A stretch of DNA of 64,000 nt from Metopolophium dirhodum (Eukaryota > Arthropoda > Insecta > Hemiptera > Aphididae): positions 22,938,393 to 23,002,392 of the forward strand of contig NC_083568.1 of assembly GCF_019925205.1 (NCBI RefSeq). The letters are read 5' to 3'. Shown piece by piece: positions 53,454 to 64,000 of this stretch. The position numbers and the translations under genes were made by a program. The notes under the pieces are model-generated. The model made no database searches. It was not told the DNA's origin and worked only from the letters and a program-made list of their open reading frames with translations. Positions within the stretch are counted from its first letter, which is position 1; each line of letters opens with the position of its first letter.

Positions 53454-56400
53454 GTAGTCTGTACCAATATTTTTCAGCTGTTAACGCTCTTTTGTATGTT
53501 TGATATTTATTTATTTTTCTTCATGCAAAAGGGATGAAAAAAAGTTTAAGAGAAAACTATCCATTAAAAAAAAATTCCAGACGGTAATCCTCTACAGTAA
53601 GTATGCATAATGCATAGGAAGACGGTGTTGTGGAATGGGGACAACAAGTTTTTCTGACACTAAAGCCCCTCCCAAAAACCAGTGACGAGGTTACCACGCA
53701 AAAACCGAGTGATTAATTGCTATTTATTGACACGGCGCTTACGTTATTGATTAGCGATTTGTCATACATTTCAAAACTTTCAGAATAAAGACGACAGACC
53801 CGAGTTTTTTCTATTTTCAATATTAATCTATACATACAAACATCATAAAATATTAATATATTATACGTTCTGTTTATGGTATTTGTACCTATATAAAAGC
53901 ATTGACGACCATAAAAATATGTATCTAGAGTTTTTATAATATATCAGTATTTATAAAACCATCTTAGAATGTATAAATATAAATATTTAAAAGTAGAAAA
54001 AGTATTCGAATACGTGCATAATGTAGCTAAAATTATCATATGATTACTGTAATGATGTACTGTGAAACAAGTAAGTACACAATTTACTGGTGGTTTCACA
54101 ATGATATTTTTATCTTTCTGTTATACGTTAGTGGACACTTTTTGGGGAGAATCAGTGCCAAAACTTACAAGTAGCCCTAATATGTATCGATTGGAAAACG
54201 AGTCTAGTTAGTACTTTGAAAAAGTAATTTTTCCACTCTCTGGATAGTTATCGTAGGCATAAAGAAAAACTACAAAATTGTTTCGGAGAAATTGAGAGAT
54301 TCAAGCACGTGTGGCTTAAATCAAACTTCGCTCAAGATAGATTTATTAAATGCGATTATTTCTTAATTATTATTTAATTATTACCATTAATGTACCAAAA
54401 CCTGTGGTATGCAAATTATAGCTCACTCAACTGCAGTTGTAACAAAATTATTTTTTTTTAACGATTTGATCAAATTATTGAAACAAATTTTAAATATAAT
54501 ATGGTATACTTTATATTATAATACTAATGATGCATTATAGGTAGATACACTCAGAAATCGATGCAAATTTAATTCAAAATTTAAATTTAAATTCACAGGA
54601 TTAACTTAAATATTTTCTTATTAATCATATCAATATTTCAAATATTATATTGGTATAATTTTATAAATGTTATTATTATTGTTATTATTTTTATGCATGT
54701 AATATTGTTATACAAAGGTGCACAAAATAAAAAAAATAATAAAGAAATACATATTAAATTGTAGCTTCATAAAATATCAAACAAAAACATGTTTATTCAC
54801 CCATAGTATATGCGTTCACAGAAATAAAACCACAGATCGAATTAATCAAAATTATGCGTCTTGTGGGTATTTAAATATCCACGAATTTTATTCCACCCGT
54901 TGTGTCGTTAAGGGAGAAAACCAAATTGATGTTATTTAAAATGCTAATTACGTATTAAAACAATTTCAGAGTTAAGACCTGTCTTCAATTACTCAACGTA
55001 GACAATTATTTGATTACCTCCCCCCCCTCCCCATTTCAACTTATAAACTCTATTAGCTGCTATTTGAAATTCAAATAAATGCTCGTCTTATAATTTTTCA
55101 GTAGTATTATTATAAGGCTACTTTTTTTGTTTTTAATTTAAAAATAGAGAACAATAAATAATAATAATAGTTACACAGATTTAGAACGGACTCATTCGAT
55201 TAGGTTAAAGAAAGCAATGTGATAATATATTTTTAGTGTTTTACAATAATGCATTTTAACATAAAAGTTAAAAACAAATACACAATTTATAAAGCAAATC
55301 GATTTCAAATTTTATATTTTCAATAAGAATGAATCGTTACTGTCTGCTTGCATCAGAACAAATCGTATGCTTCCATATTATTATAATGGAAGTTCGAGAA
55401 AACCGCGTAATGAATATAATAGGCATTAAAAAAAAATAATGCAGAAGAATATTATAAAGGAAGCGCGGACAACTGTATAATAGTACAGCGATTTGAATGA
55501 AATAAATTGCTCGTGACACTTTCCACGCGGTGACATGTGGATGAAAACGAATATATTATTGAACTCCGTCATTATCGCGGGCACAATGTCAACGCCCCGA
55601 GGAACGAATAAATTATCAATTTAATATATGGTCATCATCATTGGTCTACCGGTTTGCGGTTCTTTTCAGCCGATCCCTATATAATATTAAACCGTATTCC
55701 GGTTGGATTATGTCGTACTTAATACCCATCCGATGTATGATTTAATACAGTTAAAGACTTATCGTTATGCAATCAACACAATATATTTCAATGAGCGGAT
55801 AAAAGCGAATAAGAAAAGCGAATTTAATAAAACAAAATGTACAGATACGGTTTGTAGGCTATAAGGGGAGGTTTTTTTTTTTAATTTGAAAGCAATGATA
55901 AATCATTGTATTATATAAATTCGGTAAATGACCCCTCTAAATCTTTGTTCAATTTCCAATCTACAGACTGCATGGAACTTTTTGAGCTTTTTTACTGCCC
56001 TCTAAAAAATAAAAAAAAGGCGTAATAAACCCTTCTTCGTAAGCCCAATAGAGCTCCTTCACTACGTTCAGAATCTACAATAATCTATATTATTTATTAC
56101 GCGCCGAGGGACATTTTAATAACAAATACAACTTTGGTCGTAGGTTTCCATAAATACCATCAAATTAATGTTGGGACTCGAGAGGATTTTGAACCTCGTG
56201 GTTTAATTTTTTTTAATAACAGAAACATCCAATATGCAACAAATACATTTGTGTGATTTGGATTAATTTTATAATTAGGTATTTGAAAAGAGTATCACTC
56301 TCTAATGACTACGTGGTTTTGTCACGAATTCCGTTTCCCCGGTTACCGATACCATTATATTGTTAATTATATGGTTAAATATCCTGTAAATTAATTGTAG

Positions 56401-57181
56401 TCTCTGTTGCTTCTCCTTCGATGGCTGTAGTTGTTATCAAAAATATAAAAAATAAACTAGATTGTTAACTCATTATAATGCGGATGAAGTTTGTTTTTGG
56501 TGGAGAATATTATCTTTCATATCTAAAGCGTATTACGTTTGTTGTAATTAATAGTAATAACAAATTACTATTAGTTATTTGTTATTATGCGTATTTTAAA
56601 AACGAGAATGTAAAAAATATGAAATTATGTTTATTTCTAAATTAGTTACGTCATGCAAATCGTTTACATTATGTGTTTTATTATATAGTTTGGAAAATCC
56701 AGTAAAATCTCAGTAAAATCGTCGATTAACTCAAAAATATTTTTCTACATATTATTATCATCGTATTTTATTATTCGTGTGGGCGTAGCGTGTGGGTATA
56801 TATCGTATACGGATAGCGTAGGTATACTAGACGTGCAGCAATTTTAAATAATCTCGATTCGAAGACGATATGATATTGGTTAGGGTGTGTTTTTGGCGAG
56901 CTTACAGATAAATGCTCCGCGAGTATAGTATACGTTTTAGCCTTTAGATAGCGGTAAATATACCACTTAATATAATATAGATTGTTAGAGTAGCACCGAT
57001 CGAGATACGCAAATTAATTATTTTTTATAAATTATATATACTCACATTGTTGTTTTTTGTCATTATAAAACTATAAAAATAAAAATGTTAGTGTCGACAT
57101 AGGTGCACATGTAATATTATATGATCAACAAATAGAACAAACAGTTTGAACTCAAAATGTATTAAAATCACTCTCCATAAA

Positions 57182-57200
57182 ATATATTATATATATATCA
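57182..57200 (+). repeat. (TA)n dinucleotide repeat
   Basis: A short run of TA units (AATATATTATATATATATC) with one TT interruption. Confidence 0.7.
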
Positions 57201-60200
57201 AAAAAGAAGTTTTAGTTATTTTACTAAAAAAATCTTCTAAGTCTTAAGAGTCTTTATTGATAATGGGTAGCAAGAATGTATTAATCAGTAGCATTAATCC
57301 TTAATCAGGGCCTAAACGATCGCTGTATAAGTGCAAACACCAACAATTTGATTACCCCGTGCTGACACCTGCATGTTTACATCACGGATTGAAAATTCAA
57401 AAATATGTAGGTAACAAACTGAAAATATGTATTACGATAGCATTATGCCTATTTTTCAATGATTGACATTTCTGTTGACATTCTCTGTACGTCTCGCATA
57501 AGTTCGTGCGAACGGCGATAAAAAAAAATGTTTATACTGTTTCCGTCGTATGGAATGTGGCACACGTGTCTCCGCACAACAGACAACAGTTGACGTTCAG
57601 GGGACACTGGTAGTTATACCGTTGTCAAAATCTCGCAGTGTTTCCGGTGGGGAGAAAACCCTTCGAAAAACTAAAAAAATTAATAAATAGGGGAGAAAAG
57701 TACTGTCGCGTCGGAAAAAAAAAAGATTTGTGCGATCACAATATTGCCGCCCGCGGCAGCAGTGCACACGGAGATCGGTCAATTTGACGGTACAAAATAC
57801 AACCGTTTGTACACGCTGGCACGATAACAATATGTTCGTACAGACCGCAGGCCACCATATATTATTATTATTATAGACCTCACACCCTAGCCCATCATAT
57901 TTTGACCATCACGCCACCCATCCCTGCAGTATAAGTACCAATGCATCGGGAGAATTCGTTTTACGATTTACACGTATACGTTAACGACGTGTTATTGGCT
58001 AAGCATATATTATTGTGATGATAATATAATATTATATCAGCAAGCAAATTATTAACGACCGTAATACAGACCTTTGTAGTAACCACAGATAGGAATGGAG
58101 GTAAATAAAATAATGTCAACCTTCATCCTGCATCCACCAGTTTTAAAAAAATTTTCATTACGACCGTACCCCGAGCTATTATTTATGAAAATGTGACCAG
58201 TTAAAAAAGCTCGCAGAAAAATACTGAAACACTTCATGTTTGCCAAAAAAAAATTGAGACTATAAGCTGCGCTCATCGCGACAACCACGCATTGACATCA
58301 CCAAATAGCCTATAGGGTAGCAAAATGTAAATAAGTACCTACATAAAAATGGTCTTGATTCACATTTTTGAATTTGGTACAAATAAAGTTAAAACTAACA
58401 AATAGAGTCGCTTATTCAGTATAATGTCAAGTCTGAAATGATTTCTAATTAAAACTCTTTATAATATACAGAAACAAAATACAACGAAAATAAGGGGATG
58501 CGTACTTATCTTCGTACCTGTGCACCAACAATCGTTATCATTGATATACCTGTCGTTTATCGATATATTTTGGCGATTGCGTCACTCCAATCGTGTGCCT
58601 TCATAATATTATTCAACAATAATTATCGTCCTCTTTACCGTTTCCATTATGCATATAATACGGTATACGTCCTCATACCTATTACGTGTCTAAGTGGCGG
58701 ATTTTCATGAAACCACACTCATAGTTCGAGATAACATCGATGACGACGTCAACGTCAAAAACCGTTTCTCTGAAACGCGGGCCTACGCGGGTTTACGCTT
58801 CGAAATATTATTGTACGTCATGATGGTGTATCCGTTTAACGTGTAACCGTTAACGCATAGTTTTTTAATGATTGAATTATTTTAAATTATGTTTTTTTTT
58901 TTTTTAATGGACAAATGTATAGATTATAAAATAATAAAAATTCCATTACATCGTCAATCCAAGCGACTGTTCAATAAGTAGGTCAATTTTTATTAACCAA
59001 ATACGGATTCAGAAATTTTGCACCCTGGGTTAGGTATTTTTCCTGTCTTTATACCATAAGTTATAATTTATATATACAATAAATATACTTAAGCATATTA
59101 TGTAGATAAGTACTGTAAAGTTGTATACGGGATTTTTAAAAACTCGTGCCTTGGGGCAGGTTTGCTTCCTTTAATTTGGCTCAATTATCAATATGTCAGA
59201 TTTCAGTTTTATTTATTTTCAAAGTCGGGTTTGTAATAAGCTATAACTCAACGGGTTCGCTGTAATTATATGTGTGTTTAGTTGTGCTAATTTTACCATC
59301 TATTTTTTTTCAGATAACACACGATAACGGTAGTCCACGTGTTTGTACTTAGTACTTAAATATCTTTTTCTAATTATTGTCATATTTAAATAACTAATTC
59401 TATAACACTGATTATAATATTATAATTACAACCACCAGCTTATGAAACTAAAATATACAAATTCTCTGTAATTTTGGTACTCAGTTTAATTCAAAACTAG
59501 TGAAAACTACCAATATTTTCACAGTACGCGTTTTCACAAAATATAATAACTCAAAATTATTACAAACCTAGTAAATTTTTACAAAAATACAAATACCTAT
59601 ATTTCAATGAAGAGCTCGATTAAGTGGTACTTATTCAAATATTCTAAGTTAATAGACATATAAATATACGTATTTATAGTAATAAATTAGTAAAGAAATT
59701 AATACAGTAGAAAAAATTATTCAATAAACTTTGTTTTATAAATGTACAATTAATATGTTTATATTTCAACAAAAATACGTGTTTACACACAGTGTACATT
59801 AATATCTTATATTTTCTTGTGAAATATTAAAATCATAAGAAATATAACAGAGCATAATAACTACAATAATATCTTTGGTTTCATTAAATCTTTATAATTT
59901 AAGTAATCGGCCCTAGATTAAGTCTAATAAATATGGTTTAATACATATGAATTATAAATGTAATACATTTAGGGGCGCAGAAGTACCTTCTCGGGCACCT
60001 ATTAAGTCCGAAACTCTAAAATATCCAGATACTTTAAACAAAAAAAATGTCAGTAAAAACCACGTTGAATTTATCTATTTATCAGTAAGAGGGTTTCGTC
60101 ACATTTAAAAAAAACTAAAAAAAGCGACGTATCACGTTGCGTAAGCTTGGACACACTCTAAACCAAATCCGAAATAAAACTTCCACTTAATTCTAAAGTA

Positions 60201-60484
60201 ATCCTTCAGATAGTTTCATATGAACACAATAATATGCATATGAAGATATTTTACATTCCGTATATAATAATATGAGCATTGTAAACTGGTATACAAAAAA
60301 AAATCAAGGAAAAAAAAACCAAATTGATAATATAATCAACATTTTTGCGATATATCTTATTTATATTATCTAACCTTTATTCTATTACTGTTACTTAATG
60401 ATAATAATATTTGTATTGTTCTTATTAAATGATATTTAAACAAATATATATATACATATATAATTTTAGTATAATAAAAAGTAA

Positions 60485-60767
60485 CAAAGCAGGGCACTAA
60501 CTAATTAGAAAGTTATTACCCACCTACTTAATAATTAATTTATATTATGCATTACATTTGAAAAATTGTTTTTAAATTTATATTTTAAACTAATTTCTAA
60601 CTTCTACTCTAACTTAAGTTACAATTTTCACCAAACTAACTTCTATCTAACTAAGTTTGAAATTTGGTAAATTTCAGAAACTAACTTATATTCTAACTTA
60701 GTTACTTTTTATATTAAAGTAATTTGACTTAACTAGTTCAAAAAAATGACTAACTCGCCCAGTTTTG
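60485..60767. mobile_element. Probable worn MITE related in style to the 37.4 kb hAT element
   Basis: The left end reads CAAAGCAGGGCACTAAC. The reverse complement of the right end reads CAAAACTGGGCGAGTTAG. Both resemble CAAGGCTGGGCAAGTTAA at 37442. The interior repeats TAACTT/CTAACT/AAGTTA many times, like the TTAACT/AGTTAA motif of that element. No target-site duplication is visible, so it is older or only partly preserved. Confidence 0.5.
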
Positions 60768-63719
60768 AAATTGGATAAAATAAATATTTAATTAATTGTA
60801 TAATTAATGTATATATAATTTTTATAATATTGATAACACAGTATATATATTGTATAATATTATATTTTGTGATAATGCTAATTCTCTGATTAGATTATCA
60901 CTTTGTTTTTTTTCCTCGGGATTCATGTAAACTACTGCGTAAACAGTCCAAATTTCGGACTACCATTAAATTTAAACCGTTCTGATGTTATATTATAATA
61001 AAATATATGATCGACTTTATCGGAAATAAATGTTGTAACGCCACAAGGCCATTTAAACAACAACACAAGTATTTTCTCGTACATAATAAGTGAACTATTG
61101 TGACCAGTCGTAACCATAAGTCGTATATACTTTTTGAATAATCGTGTGTAATAGAATATTACTTTTGATTGAACATATTATGAAAGTATAATATGCTGAA
61201 TCTAGATACAGACAGTGGTCGTAAACCAACGTGCATGATAATATATACCTACCTGTTGGCTGTTGAACCGTTGCTGTTAAATATCAGTCGACCCATTATA
61301 GACACAAAGATAATAATACAACTAATACATTTAAATAATTACGTAGGACCAATATTTATAACCACAAATATATTATTATATTAATGTTTTCGTCAATTTA
61401 GGCACTTGAATTCATAATTAATAACTATGATATTGTATGTTACTTAGAAAATTGGTATACAACCTAATAATTGTCATTTCAATACATTTTTCAAGACAAA
61501 CATTTTTAAATAAATTACAGATAAAAAATAAACACTAAAAGTGTATAATGTCACAGAATAGGTCAAGAATAGGTAAATTACATTAATTTTAGATACAACA
61601 TTTTATGTTTTTTAGTGTACGTTTCTGTACGAACTTCTCTTAAAATAAAATGCAATATTTTTTAAATTTTTTTTTAAGAAGGTACCTACAATCCAAAATA
61701 TCAATTAACTTCTAAAATGACTTATTTAGTAATCTTTCAGACTTAAATAATTAATATAATCTACTATCTAATTTAACAGTTTTAAATATGTCTGTAAATT
61801 ATTTTTAAGGTACCTAGTTGAACAAATATTAAAAAATAAAGGTATTTTAAAATTAAAATAAAACTAAATAGGAATGAAACTAATTATATAATATGTTTTA
61901 TTTATTTGAATTATATTATTAATGTAATCTTTATAATTTATTGGATTTGATTTTTTTGACTATTATTAGTTATTAAAGTAGGTAGGTAATATAATTAACT
62001 AAATATTTAAAATAAAGTAAAAATTCAAACATTGATTTACTTCTGTTATTACAAAATATAATGTATTGATTTTAGATAGAATATTAGTTATTAATACTAT
62101 TTTAAATTTTTATTATAATTAAGATTCATTATGCTGTTATTTAAATAGACACTTATTCCTTTGTAGTCTATTAAATCTTTAGTAAAACGATTTACTTCTT
62201 AAATTACATTTTCCAGTTGCATTATTGTGATTAGTAAAAACTGTGGCAAAATGGACATCGCACGTTATTAATACACTCAATTTTATAATGGATTTGTAAT
62301 CTAATTTAGGTAGCCGTTTTTAGATGGTGTTATCAAGATTGTTTTTTTATTATTATTATATTTTGATTATTCTGAATTTTTTTTTACAACGTTTTATATT
62401 TAAAATTCATGAACATAACCAGTCGTGACTACAAGTTCTCGACACACACGTGGAATTTATTCAAGTGGAACGTGTGAAGCTCAGATTAAGCGATACACAA
62501 GAAAAGTCTTATATTATTATACTATTAGTATGCGATTGCAATATTGTATATGACACACAACAGTGCGATATAAACGCGATACATAAAATGTAAAAAAAAA
62601 GCCGTAGGAAGACAATTACTGAAATTTACAGAAACATCGCTTTGAAATAGTTACTATCAGTAATATAATAATCCGTGTAATAAAAATGACTAATGTCAAG
62701 AATGTTTAAAGAAATAAAGTATTACTTTTATGCCGCAAAAAAAAAAATAAACCATCAACTAATAAGACGTATCTGTTTTTGAATATTTGAATGGTCTCTT
62801 CGAATAAAGGTTTCAATGTACTTATATTTATTTATTTATGTTAATGAAGTATATGTAGATATTACGTGTTGTACGTTGCATCTACATACGTATATTATTT
62901 AGGTACGTATATTATTACGGAATGTTAATACATTTTTGTATACTTCTATTAATATATTTATTTATGATGACAATGTATTATGTTTCAATAATTTGATTTT
63001 ATTAAAATAAAATAGTTTATATTATGATTATTATGCATTTATTATAGATTTTGTAAATAAAGCTAACTAAAGTTAAAATAATCTATATTAATTGTTGTGG
63101 TAAAAATAATAATACTCTTACGTGTTAACTCGATTTTAATTTAACTATTTTTATTTATTTATTTAATAATAATATTTTAAGACTCAGTTTTAATCACTTT
63201 CGTGGATTTATGAAAACTAATAAATATATTTGTTTATACTGTGAATATTCAACAGTTTTAAAAGACACACATTTAATTATTGATAAATTCATGTCGACAA
63301 AAAATAAAATAAACATTAATTATAAAGAATGATTGATTGCAACACACAAATAATAATATTATAACTGGTATGGACGTTATTAATTATGACTTATGAGGCA
63401 ACTCGAATGCATTATGTTTAATTTAATAATTTGATGAAATAAAATTTCTAAACAACAATCATGTACAATGCATCAATTCCAAAAATAAACAATATAACTA
63501 TTATTCCTATCAAAAACCGTCAATTAAATATACGTAACTCAATAATTATTGCTCCATTCATAAATAAATCTCATTGAGGAGCTAAAAAAATAAATGTCAC
63601 CTATATAAATTGTTGTACCTTATGAACGCACAAGCGATCAATATATTATTTACTACGACTATTAAAAAAATTTCTCCGGGACGCCGCAAAACTCTTATTT
63701 TTTAATATAATACTAATAT

Positions 63720-63990
63720 TACGTATGCGATATTTTGGCGATTGATATGAGATCGAAGAATAACAAAAAATAACAATCGCATATGTCTGACAAAATAACG
63801 CCTGCGGGTACAGACTCCTGGTGAGTCTGCACGAAAACCATTGTCGTTGTCCGACCGACACGAACGAACTACTAATATCGTCTCCTACGGAGTGAACCGG
63901 TTGAAACGCCTAATGGTATTTACACACGCGAACGATACTTATATTCACCGAAGCAATCGAATAACACTGCAGCAGACGTTTGCGAGGTAA
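63720..63990. other. GC-richer sequence at the right edge
   Basis: The base composition rises here and CG dinucleotides are frequent (GATCGAAG, GCCTGCGGG, GTCCGACCGACACG, ACACACGCGAACG). No open frame of family-like character is visible. It resembles the CpG-containing patches seen near the transporter start, so it may be promoter-proximal DNA of a neighbouring gene outside the window. Confidence 0.2.
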
Positions 63991-64000
63991 CGTGAAACTT

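Larger units (their letters stand above)
50708..64000. other. Gene-poor stretch, no supported coding sequence
   Basis: Mostly very AT-rich DNA with one clear MITE (53293-53453) and a probable one (60485-60767). GC-richer patches lie at 57480-57900, 58500-58870 and 63720-63990. The last, at the right edge, is CpG-containing and could lead into a gene outside the window. No protein family was recognised on either strand. Confidence 0.6.

Overview
The window looks like AT-rich nuclear DNA of an insect, most likely an aphid or close relative (Hemiptera: Sternorrhyncha). The grounds are the very high A+T content, short ATAATATTAT strings everywhere, recurrent TAGGTAGGTACCTA-type strings, many AC/TA/AAT microsatellites, several short non-autonomous DNA transposons, and a repeat at about 44.8 kb that I recall as common in aphid genomes. 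The aphid assignment is inference. The animal-type splice-site and transposon features are seen directly. There are no bacterial operons and no CRISPR array, and I found no convincing tRNA or intact rRNA gene.

Only one protein-coding segment can be supported. It lies on the minus strand at 20968-21232 and is the first coding exon of a monocarboxylate-transporter-like (SLC16/MCT) protein. It has a short cytosolic N-terminus, the family signature EGGWGW at the start of transmembrane helix 1, and a phase-1 splice donor directly after ...FGSA(G). The remaining exons should lie at lower coordinates. I recognised none in 1-20960, so the first coding intron is probably more than 20 kb long and the rest of the gene lies beyond the left edge. 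GC-richer sequence upstream (21.23-21.5 kb and 23.05-23.62 kb) is the best candidate for leader and promoter DNA.

The rest reads as intron or intergenic DNA with mobile elements. The clearest are a 5S-rRNA-derived SINE at 50429-50693 with a 14-bp target-site duplication, and a 561-bp hAT-type miniature element at 37442-38002. The latter has 12-bp terminal inverted repeats, a perfect 8-bp duplication and about 28 copies of AGTTAA/TTAACT. Smaller or more worn hAT-like elements lie at 53293-53453, 41460-41673, 23740-23962, 60485-60767 and possibly 1161-1993, with single termini elsewhere.

Layout: 1-20967, probable long intron with one old element and many microsatellites; 20968-21232, transporter exon; 21233-23620, candidate leader/promoter zone; 23740-64000, gene-poor DNA with nearly all the recognisable transposons. 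I found no new multi-gene system. The points most worth checking are the SINE, the repeat-dense hAT element and its possible relative near 60.5 kb, the CTCF-like site at 43626, and the very long first coding intron.
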